Assembly: GCF_902150045.1 (NCBI RefSeq) | Contig: NZ_CABFVU010000001.1 | Span: 2,480,001-2,544,000, forward strand | Length of the DNA stretch: 64,000 nt | Direction: 5' to 3' | DNA from: Chitinophaga polysaccharea | Lineage (GTDB): Bacteria > Bacteroidota > Bacteroidia > Chitinophagales > Chitinophagaceae | Made by a program: the position numbers and the translations under genes | Part shown: piece by piece, positions 18,553 through 27,841 of the stretch | Numbering within the stretch: position 1 is the first letter of the stretch | Layout: every line of letters starts with the position of its first letter | The notes under the pieces: generated by a model | Seen by the model: only the letters and a program-made list of their open reading frames with translations | What the model was told of the DNA's origin: nothing | The model's database searches: none

Positions 18553-19008
18553 CTACTCGGTTACGGAAACGCTCCTGTTGATCAGGGTTTGTGTTTTTAT
18601 GGCAATAGCTTTTTCTGCCAGTTTGTTTTTTCCGCTCCTGATTTCGAAGGTATAGTCGCCATCCTCGAGAGATCCGAGGTTATAACGCGCCTCAAAACGC
18701 AGGGTAGCGGGCAGTGTTTCGCGGTGCAGCGTGTTATTGTAGTTGTCTTTTATGTAAAGGGTCAGCTTTTCATTGGAAGGATTATCCACGGAAAGCTGGA
18801 ATAACAGCTGATCTTTCTGCAATTGTGTGATATGTACATTGAAAGCTTCAATGGGAGCTGTGGGCACTGGTTTTTCTTTTGCCAGTCGCGCTGCATTATA
18901 GGCAAATGTTTTTGACTGTGCAGCAGCGTGTAAAATCGGGAAGAGGATAGTTACAAATACCAACAAAGCTACTTTGGGAGCTAAAACAACAAAACGTAAG
19001 TGTTTCAT
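18553..19008 (-). CDS. Hypothetical secreted protein
   Basis: A 151-residue protein with a hydrophobic N-terminal signal (to HAAAQ at about residue 31). The mature part has a beta-sandwich look: FNVHITQLQKDQLLFQLSVDNPSNEKLTLYIKD followed by LGSLEDGDYTFEIRSGKN, similar in pattern to small Bacteroidota adhesin-like or DUF3244-like folds, but I cannot assign a family. It has its own terminator at its 3' end and is transcribed toward the GH3 fusion gene. Confidence 0.7.
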   Translation of the reverse strand: MKHLRFVVLAPKVALLVFVTILFPILHAAAQSKTFAYNAARLAKEKPVPTAPIEAFNVHITQLQKDQLLFQLSVDNPSNEKLTLYIKDNYNNTLHRETLPATLRFEARYNLGSLEDGDYTFEIRSGKNKLAEKAIAIKTQTLINRSVSVTE

Positions 19009-19157
19009 GACATTATTTTTTTAATGTGTACTTCTTTTTTTAATTAGGGCGGTATTAGCTAATACAATGGTGCCGTTTAATTTTCACGGCAAAGCTCCGA
19101 CAGATGGATTAACAGAACATTACGCCTTTGTTAAAATAATGTGAGAATTTAGCCGGC

Positions 19158-19184
19158 TTGTTCGGCATTCATTCCCTATTTTTG
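19158..19184 (+). promoter_or_regulatory. Promoter of the heme A synthase gene (TTG-N16-TATTTTTG)
   Basis: TATTTTTG at 19177-19184 is a perfect TAnnTTTG element with TTG at 19158-19160, sixteen bases upstream. The start codon follows at 19193, so the leader would be very short. Confidence 0.55.
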
Positions 19185-19192
19185 CACCGTTT

Positions 19193-20248
19193 ATGGAAGC
19201 AGTTACAATAAAGAATAACCGCCCCGTGGCCATCTGGTTATATATTGGCGTGGGCATGTTGATAGTTCAGGTATTGCTGGGAGGAATTACCCGCTTAACC
19301 GGTTCGGGCTTATCCATTACAGAATGGCAGCCATTGCTGGGGGCATTTCCTCCTATGAATGAAGCTGCCTGGCAGAAAGCGTTTGATGGCTATAAGCAGA
19401 TAGCGCAGTATAAGTATATTAATAATCACTTCACATTATCGGACTTTAAGTTTATTTTCTTCTGGGAGTGGTTGCATCGTGATTGGGCGAGGCTGATGGG
19501 ATTTGTGTTTATTATCCCGTTCATCTATTTTATTATTAAGAAGAAGATTAACAGGAGTATGATCAACCCGATGATCATATTGTTTGTACTGGGTGGTTTA
19601 CAGGGGCTGATAGGATGGATTATGGTGAAGAGCGGGCTTAATGAAGAGAACCTGTATGTAAACCATATTCGCCTGGCCATCCATTTTATTTCTGCACTGG
19701 TGCTGCTGGCATATGTGTTCTGGTTTGCCCTGAAACTTAGTGTGCACCCTGTGGAAGTACTAAAAGTGCCCGCTTTATACAACCTGAATATCTGGCTGCT
19801 GATATTATTGGTAGTGCAGCTGGTATACGGTGCTTTTATGGCCGGATTGCACACTGCACTGGTGGCGAATACCTGGCCGGATATTAATGGTTCCTGGGTG
19901 CCTGCCGGCATGTTTTCACAGGGAGGTTTTGCCACAGATATTGCGCATAATCCAATTACCATTCAATTCATACACAGGGGGCTGGCCTATCTTATTACCA
20001 TTCTTATTGCCATCTGGTGGTGGAAGGCTGCACAAACACCGGCCAACAGCCTGTTACATGCTATCCGTTATCTTCCCCTGTTGCTGGTATTATTACAGGT
20101 GCTGCTGGGTGTGCTTACCCTCCTGAATAGCCAGGTGAAGATCCCTGTTAGTTACGGGATCCTGCACCAGGGAGTAGGAATGTTGCTGATGTTGTCGCTG
20201 ATCTGGACATTGTTCCTTAGCAGAGGGGCGGCGGAAAGTGGAAATTGA
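19193..20248 (+). CDS. ctaA: Heme A synthase, COX15/CtaA family
   Basis: A 351-residue membrane protein with eight predicted helices, converting heme O to heme A for cytochrome oxidase. Hallmarks are GGITRLTGSGLSITEWQPL (residues 27-45), and the heme-ligand histidines in HRDWARLMG, HIRLAIHF, FIHRGLAYL and ILHQGVGML. The NTWPDINGSWVP segment is typical of the COX15 type. No other oxidase gene is in the window. Presence of the enzyme implies an aa3-type oxidase and aerobic respiration. Confidence 0.92.
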   Translation: MEAVTIKNNRPVAIWLYIGVGMLIVQVLLGGITRLTGSGLSITEWQPLLGAFPPMNEAAWQKAFDGYKQIAQYKYINNHFTLSDFKFIFFWEWLHRDWARLMGFVFIIPFIYFIIKKKINRSMINPMIILFVLGGLQGLIGWIMVKSGLNEENLYVNHIRLAIHFISALVLLAYVFWFALKLSVHPVEVLKVPALYNLNIWLLILLVVQLVYGAFMAGLHTALVANTWPDINGSWVPAGMFSQGGFATDIAHNPITIQFIHRGLAYLITILIAIWWWKAAQTPANSLLHAIRYLPLLLVLLQVLLGVLTLLNSQVKIPVSYGILHQGVGMLLMLSLIWTLFLSRGAAESGN

Positions 20249-20323
20249 TTTTTCGGCCGGAGAGGAACTCCCGCGGTCATAAATCCGTAAATTTTCCGTA
20301 GGTTTATTCGTAATAATCGTCTG

Positions 20324-22555
20324 ATGAAGGTGAAGTTATTATTGATAAAAACTTACTATTCTTTCCCTATACAGTTGCTGCTCCTGCATTTCAGGAAGTA
20401 CCAGGTATTACTTATTTTTTGGGTGATCCTGTTCAGCACTATCAACGGCGGTTTTGCCAAGGTGTTTGGCGGAGATGCACTTTACCTGGCGCCAGAGTAT
20501 CTTGGTAAGGTAAACTTTTACAGCACTACCATCCTGGGACTGGCCACCGGCATGTTTATCATGAGCTGGCAAATCACCACTTTCATTTTACATACAGGAC
20601 GATTTAAGTTCCTGGCCACTACTTCCCAGCCATTTTTCAGGTATTGCCTTAATAATGCCATTATTCCACTGGTATTTATTTTCAGTATGCTTTACCGCGG
20701 ATGGGAGTACCAGCGTTATGAGCAACTTAATACGGTTCCTGATATTATGTTGTTAGGGGAAGGGTTTATTTGCGGTGTGCTGTTTATCTTCTTTTTCTGT
20801 TTTTTTTATTTTTTTAACGCAGATAAAAATATTGGCCGGCGGCTGGAAAAGCGTTTTGGAAACCCGCGCAACTTCCTGCGGATGATCCTGAAACCCAACC
20901 AGGATCCGGATGAAAATGCGCTCCCTGTTCATAACTATTTTTCCACCCCCTGGCGTATCAGGAGAGCCAGGAATGTAGACCATTACAATAAACATTATCT
21001 TGACAGCATTCTTAAGCAGCATCACTTTGCTGCTATGATCACGGTGGGTTGTTCCCTGGTGTTCCTGGTGATACTCGCTTACCTGATGGATTATGATATG
21101 TTCAGAATTCCGGCCGGTGCCAGTGTGCTGATTTTCTTTGCATTCCTCATAGGCGTTGCCGGCGCTTTTTCCTATATGCTGCAAACCTGGTCTATTCCTA
21201 TTTTGCTGGTAATGTTGTTTGCTTTGAACTGGATGGTAGAGAACAACTGGGTAGATAACCGGAATAAAGCCTATGGTCTGAATTACCGGGAGAAGAATGC
21301 GCGTCCCGAATATAGTGTAGCTGCCCTTCAGCAGTTTTTTACCAGGGAGAAGTATGACGCTGATAAGCAACAGACCCTGATGATACTGGAGAAGTGGAGA
21401 AAGAAATTCCCGGCCAGGAAAAAGCCGCCATTGATAGTAATGAATTTCAGCGGGGGCGGCAGTCGTTCTGCTACATGGAGCGTGAACGTATTGCAACGGC
21501 TGGATAGTATGCTGAATGGCCGCCTGATGAAGCATACCGTACTTATGACCGGCGCATCGGGGGGCATGCTCGGCGCCAGCTATTTCCGGGAGCTGTACTA
21601 TGAACAGCAACAGGGAAAGCCTGTTCGCCTGTCTGATAAGGTATATGCAGATAAGGTTTCACAGGATTTACTTAACTCCGTGTTCTCCGCCATGGCCGTA
21701 AATGATTTTATTACGCCCTGGAGAAGCTTCAACATCGGGAAAAATCATTATGCCAAAGACAGAGGCTATGCCTTTGAAATGCAATTGAATGAACATACCG
21801 ACAGCGTGCTGGATAAAACATTGAAGGATTACCGGCAGCCGGAGGCCGAAGCGGAAATTCCCATGCTGATATGGAACGCTACCATTAATGCAGACGGGCG
21901 CAGGCTAATGATTTCCCCACAACCTATCAGTTATTTGTGTAGCCCGCAATACCAGTACCCTACCCGGCAGGTAAGGGATATTGACGGGGTTGATTTTGGA
22001 CAGTATTTTGCCGCCCAGGGAGCCATGAACCTGCGTATTACCAGTGCGATCCGTATGTGTGCAACCTTTCCCTATGTGCTGCCGAATGCATTCCTGCCCA
22101 CCAACCCTATTGTAGATGTAATGGATGCGGGAATCCGTGATAACTTTGGTCAGCAAACTACCCTGCGGTATTTGTATACGTTCAGTAAGTGGATCAATGA
22201 AAATACAAGTGGCGTAGTATATATCCAGATCCGTGATACCCGCAAAAATGATATTTCTCCCATCAAAAAAACAAAAGACCTGGGCGACCTGCTGTTTGAG
22301 CCGTTGTTTACCATGCAACAGCACTGGAGTGCCATGCAGGATTTTGACCAGGATGATTTGCTGAATTATATAGAAGGATATTTTCCTGAGAAGTTTCACC
22401 GGGTAATATTCCAGTATGTACCGCAGAAGCAGGATAAAGCAGCAGCACTATCCTGGCACCTCACCTCCCGCGAGAAACTGGACATTGCGCATGCATTAGA
22501 TAACCCGGCCAACCAAAGTGCGTTGGAATATGTGGTGAAATTACTGGAGGAGTAG
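20324..22555 (+). CDS. Patatin-like phospholipase with multi-span membrane domain
   Basis: A 743-residue protein. The first 310 residues hold about seven membrane helices (roughly 27-45, 66-88, 110-128, 145-168, 237-255, 263-285, 290-307). The cytosolic part is a patatin domain: GGGSRS oxyanion loop near residue 375, nucleophile elbow GASGG near 411, and the catalytic Asp in DAGIRDN near 600. Ser-Asp dyad enzymes of this type cleave acyl chains from lipids. The gene stands alone, 75 bases after ctaA on the same strand. Substrate and in vivo role are unknown. Confidence 0.82.
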   Translation: MKVKLLLIKTYYSFPIQLLLLHFRKYQVLLIFWVILFSTINGGFAKVFGGDALYLAPEYLGKVNFYSTTILGLATGMFIMSWQITTFILHTGRFKFLATTSQPFFRYCLNNAIIPLVFIFSMLYRGWEYQRYEQLNTVPDIMLLGEGFICGVLFIFFFCFFYFFNADKNIGRRLEKRFGNPRNFLRMILKPNQDPDENALPVHNYFSTPWRIRRARNVDHYNKHYLDSILKQHHFAAMITVGCSLVFLVILAYLMDYDMFRIPAGASVLIFFAFLIGVAGAFSYMLQTWSIPILLVMLFALNWMVENNWVDNRNKAYGLNYREKNARPEYSVAALQQFFTREKYDADKQQTLMILEKWRKKFPARKKPPLIVMNFSGGGSRSATWSVNVLQRLDSMLNGRLMKHTVLMTGASGGMLGASYFRELYYEQQQGKPVRLSDKVYADKVSQDLLNSVFSAMAVNDFITPWRSFNIGKNHYAKDRGYAFEMQLNEHTDSVLDKTLKDYRQPEAEAEIPMLIWNATINADGRRLMISPQPISYLCSPQYQYPTRQVRDIDGVDFGQYFAAQGAMNLRITSAIRMCATFPYVLPNAFLPTNPIVDVMDAGIRDNFGQQTTLRYLYTFSKWINENTSGVVYIQIRDTRKNDISPIKKTKDLGDLLFEPLFTMQQHWSAMQDFDQDDLLNYIEGYFPEKFHRVIFQYVPQKQDKAAALSWHLTSREKLDIAHALDNPANQSALEYVVKLLEE

Positions 22556-22598
22556 GCTGTGGGACTTAGTGATCACCGTGTTATTTTTTCCGTGTGAT

Positions 22599-22622
22599 AC
22601 TCCTTCGTGCCATTGAAGGAGT
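22599..22622 (+). terminator. Weak hairpin after the patatin gene
   Basis: ACTCCTT (22599-22605) pairs with AAGGAGT (22616-22622), followed by CTTTA. It lies 44 bases after the stop. A second 7-bp hairpin (CTGTCGT 22637-22643 with ACGACAG 22649-22655) follows. Neither has a long T-run. Confidence 0.35.
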
Positions 22623-22853
22623 CTTTACTGGCACAGCTGTCGTAGTAAACGACAGCCCATTCAACAGGCCTGCCACCAAAGGTTTCCCTGTAGATATCGT
22701 AGTAAATGATAACCCTGTCAACGGGATTATCATCGATGGCTTCTTTATAGATACAGATTTAATAACCTATTCTATTCAACAAGGTTTGTCTTGCTCAGCA
22801 CTGCCTGGATTTTTCAACGGGCCGCCTCCACTCCGGATTAAAGTGAGCTCCTG

Positions 22854-23852
22854 CTATTCTTTCAGGAACTTCAGCAGGGGAGCAATAAACTTCGTATATG
22901 CTTCAATGTGGGGAAGATGTCCTACACCTTCGATCGGTACCAGTGTGGCGTGTGGAATTTTTTTCGCAGTGATGTTTCCCAGCTCGGGATAATTCCCTAA
23001 TGTTTTGCGTACATTTTCAGGTGCATTGGCTTTGCCCAATGCCGTGCGGTCGCGTTGTCCTATTATAAGAAGGGTAGGAGCGGTAATATTTCCAAACTCG
23101 TACAATACCGGTTGCGTAAAGATCATATCGTAGGTAAGAGCCGAGTTCCAGGCTACCAGGGAGTAGTCGGGGTTACTGGTCCAGCTGGCTTGTAACTGTG
23201 CCCATTTATCATAAGCGGGCGACCATTTACCGGCGTAGTAGCTGTCCATCATGTATTGTTTGATTTTTTCGTAATTCTGTTGCAGTTCAGCTTTATACCA
23301 TTTATCTATCGACTGATAGGGAACCTTTACTTTCCAGTCCTCCAACCCGATAGGATTTTCCAGGATCAGTTTTTCAGTTATTTCCGGGTACATGAGGGCG
23401 AACCTGGTGGCGAGCATGCCGCCCATGGAATGACCAAGAACAGCCGTTTTTGTTATCTGTAAAGTGTCCAGCAATGTTTTGGTGTTTTGCGCCAGGAGCT
23501 GGAAGCTGTATTGAAAATGCGGGGGCTTGGACGACTTGCCGAAGCCGATCTGATCCGGGATGATGACGCGGTATCCGTTATTGCTGAGATCTGCAGCAGT
23601 ACTGTCCCAATATGCACCGCAGAAATTCTTGCCATGGAGGAGCACTATGGTTTTGCCATTGGGCCGGGAGGGTTGTACATCCATATAAGCCATCTGAAGG
23701 GACTGGCCTTGCAGCTGTAATTTCAGGAAATGTACAGGGAAAGGGTATTTATAATCAGTAAGGGTGATATCCTGGGCTGGTATTTGTGCAGATATATGGG
23801 TGGCTATTAAGGACAGGCAGGCAATGGCGAGGATATACAATTTCTTTTTCAT
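22854..23852 (-). CDS. Secreted alpha/beta hydrolase
   Basis: A 332-residue protein with a signal peptide (to THISAQ, residue 22) and a complete alpha/beta-hydrolase fold: HGKNF oxyanion region (about residue 75), nucleophile elbow GHSMGG (about 140-145), the acid region GQRDRTALG, and GVGHLPHIE supplying the catalytic His near the C-terminus. The family covers esterases, epoxide hydrolases and proline iminopeptidases, so the substrate is open. It should act in the periplasm or at the surface. It is a single gene, convergent with the patatin gene across a 298-base gap. Confidence 0.88.
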   Translation of the reverse strand: MKKKLYILAIACLSLIATHISAQIPAQDITLTDYKYPFPVHFLKLQLQGQSLQMAYMDVQPSRPNGKTIVLLHGKNFCGAYWDSTAADLSNNGYRVIIPDQIGFGKSSKPPHFQYSFQLLAQNTKTLLDTLQITKTAVLGHSMGGMLATRFALMYPEITEKLILENPIGLEDWKVKVPYQSIDKWYKAELQQNYEKIKQYMMDSYYAGKWSPAYDKWAQLQASWTSNPDYSLVAWNSALTYDMIFTQPVLYEFGNITAPTLLIIGQRDRTALGKANAPENVRKTLGNYPELGNITAKKIPHATLVPIEGVGHLPHIEAYTKFIAPLLKFLKE

Positions 23853-24043
23853 GAAGTTATATTAGACTGTTGAAACGTTGTTGGTGGCGGCAAAATTGAC
23901 GCCATAAAACTATTTGATTACAATATTTGGATATAATTAATTGTAAATCAATGATAACCAGCCTATTGTAAAGGGGTTTTTCAAGCTGACCAAATGATTA
24001 CATTTATTTAAAACGTGATACCCTCATTCTCGCTATGTTTTCG

Positions 24044-24051
24044 TACCTTTG
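24044..24051 (+). promoter_or_regulatory. -7 element of typA (TACCTTTG)
   Basis: TACCTTTG is a perfect TAnnTTTG element 64 bases upstream of the typA ATG. The implied leader of about 58 bases contains the stem-loop at 24065-24102. Confidence 0.6.
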
Positions 24052-24064
24052 CGCCTTCTTTTTG

Positions 24065-24102
24065 TAGCTATTAGCGAAAAACTAGTTAATGGCTGATAGC
24101 TA
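24065..24102 (+). promoter_or_regulatory. Stem-loop in the typA 5' leader
   Basis: TAGCTATTAGC (24065-24075) pairs with GCTGATAGCTA (24092-24102) over 11 positions with one wobble. The hairpin ends 13 bases before the start codon, so it overlaps or abuts the ribosome-binding region. Confidence 0.55.
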
Positions 24103-24115
24103 AAGATTTAAGTAT

Positions 24116-25924
24116 ATGAACATTCGTAATATCGCAATTATTGCACACGTAGACCATGGTAAAACTACTTTGGTTGACAAAATCCTTCATCAGGCTAATG
24201 TATTCCGGGCTAACCAGGAATCAGGTGAACTGATCATGGATAGTAACGATCTTGAAAGAGAACGTGGTATCACCATATTCAGCAAAAATGCTTCTGTTGA
24301 GTATAAGGGAACCAAGATCAATGTGATTGATACTCCGGGCCACGCCGACTTTGGCGGTGAGGTAGAAAGGGTATTGAAAATGGCTGATGGTGTGATCCTG
24401 CTGGTAGATGCTTTTGAAGGTCCGATGCCGCAAACCCGTTTTGTGTTGCAGAAGGCTTTACAGCTGAATCTGAAACCTATTGTTGTTATCAACAAGGTAG
24501 ATAAGGCAAACTGCCGTCCTGATGAAGTACATGATGCAGTTTTTGAACTGTTCTTTAACCTGGATGCAACAGAGGAACAACTGAACTTCCCGACATTTTA
24601 TGGCTCTGGTAAAAATGGCTGGTTCAACAGTTCATTAGAACAGAGTGAAGATATTTCTCCATTAATGGATGGCATCCTGGAATATGTTCCACAGCCTAAG
24701 ACTCCGGAAGGTAACCTGCAGATGCAGATCACTTCGCTGGATTACTCTTCTTTCCTTGGCCGTATTGCTGTAGGTAAGGTGGCCCGTGCTTCTATTGAAG
24801 AAGGACAGTGGGTTACTTTAATGCAGACAGATGGTACCAGCAAGAAGCAGAAAGTGCGCGAGCTGTATATTTTTGAAGCATTAGGTAAGAGAAAGGTAAC
24901 TAAAGTATTTGCCGGTGATATTTGCGCGGTAGTTGGTATTGAAGGTTTTAACATTGGTGATACCATTGCTGATGCGGAAGCTCCTGAAGCGCTGCCTATT
25001 ATCAGTGTGGACGAGCCTACCATGAATATGTTGTTTGGTATTAACAACTCTCCGTTCTTTGGTAAAGATGGTAAGTTCGTTACTTCCCGTCACCTGCGTG
25101 ACCGTTTAATGAAAGAAACTGAGAAGAACCTGGCGCTTCGCGTAATGGATTCTGACAGTGCAGATAGTTTCATGGTGTATGGCCGTGGTATCCTTCACTT
25201 AGGTGTATTGATTGAAACCATGCGTCGTGAAGGGTATGAATTAACTGTTGGCCAGCCACAGGTAATTGTGAAATTGGTAGACGGTAAAAAATGCGAACCA
25301 TACGAAACCCTGGTGGTAGATGTTCCGCAGGATTTTGCCAGCAAGGTAATTGACCTGGTAACCCGTCGTAAAGGTGAGATGCTGATCATGGAAACTAAGG
25401 GTGAAATGCAGCACCTGGAGTTTGAAATTCCTTCCCGCGGTTTGATCGGTTTGCGTACACAGATGCTTACAGCTACAGCTGGAGAAGCAGTAATGGCACA
25501 CCGCTTTAATGATTATAAACCATGGAAGGGTGCTATTCCTGGCCGTAATAACGGTGTACTGATTGCCAAGGAAGCTGGTACTACTACCGGTTACTCTCTT
25601 GACAAGCTGCAGGATAGAGGTTCTTTCTTTGTTGACCCAGGAGAAGAAGTATACAAGGGTATGATCATTGGTGAAACCAATAAACCGGGCGACCTGGTGG
25701 TGAATCCTAATGAAGGCAAGAAACTGACCAACATGCGCGCAAGCGGAACTGATGGAGCAGCCAACATTGCGCCTAAGATACTGATGACGCTGGAAGAATG
25801 TATGGAGTATATCCAGCATGATGAGTGTATAGAGGTTACGCCTAACTTTATCCGTATGCGTAAAGTAATACTGGATGAGGAAGAACGTAAGAGAACAGCT
25901 AAAAGCATGAAAGCAGAAGCTTAA
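24116..25924 (+). CDS. typA: Ribosome-associated GTPase TypA/BipA
   Basis: A 602-residue translational GTPase of the EF-G/LepA group. Visible G motifs are AHVDHGKTT (residues 10-18), the DTPGHADFGGEV switch II and NKVDK (about 127-131); domains II, III and V follow and the C-terminal domain with RNNGVLIAKEAG is typical of BipA. It binds the 30S/70S ribosome and supports large-subunit assembly, especially at low temperature and under stress. It is a single-gene unit with a -7 element, a structured leader and its own terminator. Confidence 0.95.
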   Translation: MNIRNIAIIAHVDHGKTTLVDKILHQANVFRANQESGELIMDSNDLERERGITIFSKNASVEYKGTKINVIDTPGHADFGGEVERVLKMADGVILLVDAFEGPMPQTRFVLQKALQLNLKPIVVINKVDKANCRPDEVHDAVFELFFNLDATEEQLNFPTFYGSGKNGWFNSSLEQSEDISPLMDGILEYVPQPKTPEGNLQMQITSLDYSSFLGRIAVGKVARASIEEGQWVTLMQTDGTSKKQKVRELYIFEALGKRKVTKVFAGDICAVVGIEGFNIGDTIADAEAPEALPIISVDEPTMNMLFGINNSPFFGKDGKFVTSRHLRDRLMKETEKNLALRVMDSDSADSFMVYGRGILHLGVLIETMRREGYELTVGQPQVIVKLVDGKKCEPYETLVVDVPQDFASKVIDLVTRRKGEMLIMETKGEMQHLEFEIPSRGLIGLRTQMLTATAGEAVMAHRFNDYKPWKGAIPGRNNGVLIAKEAGTTTGYSLDKLQDRGSFFVDPGEEVYKGMIIGETNKPGDLVVNPNEGKKLTNMRASGTDGAANIAPKILMTLEECMEYIQHDECIEVTPNFIRMRKVILDEEERKRTAKSMKAEA

Positions 25925-25962
25925 TTGCCTTTGTTTGTAAGATAATTGGTAAAAAAAGCAAG

Positions 25963-25990
25963 ACCGCTCCGTTTTACGGGGCGGTTTTTG
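25963..25990 (+). terminator. Rho-independent terminator of typA
   Basis: ACCGCTCCG (25963-25971) pairs with CGGGGCGGT (25977-25985) with one wobble and a five-base loop, then TTTTTG. Confidence 0.85.
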
Positions 25991-26120
25991 TTTTTAGGGT
26001 TGTCTTTTATGGCGAACCAGTTTTGGCGTTTTAGGTGATGATGCTTTTCTGGTGAGACCCATTGAAGATACCGGAGCAGCTTTAACTGTTGTTGTGATGA
26101 ATATCTTTCAGCATGAAGGT

Positions 26121-26153
26121 AAAAAAAATCCCCGCCCAGGATAAGGCAGGGAT
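26121..26153 (-). terminator. Rho-independent terminator of recA
   Basis: Read on the minus strand, ATCCCTGCC pairs with GGCGGGGAT (one wobble) around an eight-base loop and is followed by a run of eight T. The recA stop lies about 100 bases upstream on that strand. The rest of the 331-base typA-recA gap holds no gene that I can support. Confidence 0.85.
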
Positions 26154-26255
26154 GTGCATACTAACCCAATGCTTACTAAAACTAAAACTAACTTCTATGT
26201 ATATTTTGAGACTAAGTTTCGGTTTAATGCTTATTCAATTCAACAACAATTAATA

Positions 26256-27266
26256 TTAAGCGGCATCCTGTTTTTCCTGGATCTTCACTTTAATCTTTGT
26301 TTCAATTTCTGCTGCCAGTTCAGGGTTATCGTTCAGCAGTTGTTTAACGGCATCACGGCCCTGACCTAATTTATTTGAATCATAGCTGAACCAGCTACCG
26401 CTTTTCTGAACAACGCCATATTCAACACCCATATCAATGATCTCACCTGTTTTAGAGATACCCTGACCATAAACGATATCGAATTCTGCCTGGCGGAAAG
26501 GCGGAGCTACTTTATTTTTCACCACTTTCACTTTCACGCGGTTGCCCACGGCTTCATCACCATCTTTAATCTGGCTCATACGACGGATATCCAGCCTTAC
26601 GGATGCGTAGAATTTCAACGCATTACCACCGGTGGTGGTTTCCGGGTTACCAAACATAACGCCTATCTTTTCACGCAGCTGGTTAATAAAGATGCAGCAG
26701 CAGTTAGTTTTGGAGATGGTGGCTGTTAACTTACGCAGTGCCTGTGACATCAAACGGGCCTGTAATCCCATTTTGCTTTCACCCATTTCTCCTTCCAGTT
26801 CACTTTTTGGTACCAGTGCAGCCACGGAGTCAATTACCACTACATCCACTGCCCCGGAAAGGATCAGACGGTCAGCTATTTCCAGTGCCTGTTCACCATG
26901 ATCCGGCTGTGAAATCAACAGGGAATCCACGTCAACTCCCAGTCTTCTTGCGTAACTGCTGTCAAAAGCATGTTCCGCATCTATAATGGCGCAAATGCCA
27001 CCTTTTTTCTGTGCTTCCGCAATTGTATGTATGGCAATGGTTGTTTTACCGGAAGATTCTGGGCCGTATATTTCAATGATCCTTCCTTTCGGTAAACCAC
27101 CAATTCCAAGTGCTATATCAAGGCCTAGGGAACCTGTGGAAATAATTTCCATTGGTGCTTCTGCTTTTTCCCCCATCATCATCACAGATCCCTTACCGAA
27201 ATCTTTCTCAATCTTGTCCATTGTGAGGCGCAGGGCCTTCAGTTTTTCTGCATTGGCTGTAGACAT
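26256..27266 (-). CDS. recA: Recombinase RecA
   Basis: A 336-residue strand-exchange protein. The Walker A is GPESSGKTT (about residues 68-76), Walker B follows in [14 protein letters not shown], and the highly conserved [17 protein letters not shown] and [22 protein letters not shown] (L1/L2 region) are intact. It polymerises on single-stranded DNA, drives homologous recombination and activates LexA-type cleavage where present. Length and domain set are complete, with an acidic/basic C-terminal tail shorter than in Escherichia coli. Confidence 0.97.
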   Translation of the reverse strand: MSTANAEKLKALRLTMDKIEKDFGKGSVMMMGEKAEAPMEIISTGSLGLDIALGIGGLPKGRIIEIYGPESSGKTTIAIHTIAEAQKKGGICAIIDAEHAFDSSYARRLGVDVDSLLISQPDHGEQALEIADRLILSGAVDVVVIDSVAALVPKSELEGEMGESKMGLQARLMSQALRKLTATISKTNCCCIFINQLREKIGVMFGNPETTTGGNALKFYASVRLDIRRMSQIKDGDEAVGNRVKVKVVKNKVAPPFRQAEFDIVYGQGISKTGEIIDMGVEYGVVQKSGSWFSYDSNKLGQGRDAVKQLLNDNPELAAEIETKIKVKIQEKQDAA

Positions 27267-27282
27267 ATAAGTAATGTTTTTA

Positions 27283-27290
27283 CAAATTTA
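27283..27290 (-). promoter_or_regulatory. Possible -7 element of recA (TAAATTTG)
   Basis: TAAATTTG read on the minus strand matches TAnnTTTG and ends 16 bases before the recA ATG, implying a very short leader. The region upstream is extremely AT-rich, so a chance match is possible. Confidence 0.35.
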
Positions 27291-27488
27291 AAAGATAGCT
27301 GATCACAATTAGAAAGCAAATTAATTGGATTGCTAAGTTATGATCTAATTTTTTATTTTCCTAAATTTTTTAGCATTTTATTTTATTTGCTAAATTAAAT
27401 AGTAATCTTTTCCGTACTGTTCAAGAACTGCCTGTTAAAATTTTCTTTTAGGGTTAACCCGCAGTGACATAACAAAGATGCAATACCA

Positions 27489-27509
27489 TTACGCATTGAA
27501 TATGCGTAA
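27489..27509. repeat. 8-bp palindromic hairpin in the recA upstream gap
   Basis: TTACGCAT (27489-27496) is followed after TGAAT by ATGCGTAA (27502-27509), a perfect inverted repeat with no T-run. It lies about 220 bases upstream of recA in a 575-base gap that contains no supported gene, so it could be an operator or a structural element. Confidence 0.4.
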
Positions 27510-27750
27510 CAAAAAAGCCTCAAAAAATAATTGCCAGGGGAAAGTGAGAATTCTACTGCATTTTTAAAAAGCGTAGTTATACGCTTGAGTATCAGCCGGG
27601 AAAGTTTCACTTTTGTACTGTCAAGTTTAGTTGTTGAAGTTAATCCCCTACTGTTTGTTAAAATTGTTTGTTAGCCTGCCTTACGGCCTTGCATCCATGT
27701 GAAGAAGGAGCGGTGAAGTGGTCAGAGGTTGAGCCCCAAAAGTTTTTTAT

Positions 27751-27836
27751 CGCCATTCTATATGTTGTTTTCCCTGATCCCTGGCTGGTAGCTGACCTGT
27801 TCAGCCTTACCGGCAGGGAGCAGGGATAGAATGGTG
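27751..27836. repeat. 86-base nearly continuous hairpin downstream of the PAP2-like gene
   Basis: The outer arms 27751-27761 (CGCCATTCTAT) and 27826-27836 (ATAGAATGGTG) pair over 11 positions with one wobble. The inner arms 27772-27790 and 27808-27825 pair over about 17 positions with one mismatch and one bulge, and the apex GCTGA (27791-27795)/TCAGC (27801-27805) closes a five-base loop. A ten-base bulge (27762-27771) is unpaired on one side. It ends five bases from the stop of the minus-strand PAP2-like gene. There is no proper T-run on either side. Confidence 0.6.
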
Positions 27837-27841
27837 AAATA

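Noticed and set aside
20753..21610. Long (285-codon) minus-strand frame
   Set aside because: It lies wholly inside the patatin gene and its translation is a His/Gln-rich shadow without domain features.
22594..22992. Plus-strand 132-codon open frame
   Set aside because: Its 3' third lies antisense to the hydrolase gene and it matches no family; I treat it as a possible remnant only.
26154..26369. 71-codon plus-strand frame at the recA 3' end
   Set aside because: Overlaps recA antisense and shows no family features.
27395..27610. 71-codon minus-strand frame upstream of recA
   Set aside because: Low-complexity translation, no ribosome site and AT-rich region; judged non-coding.
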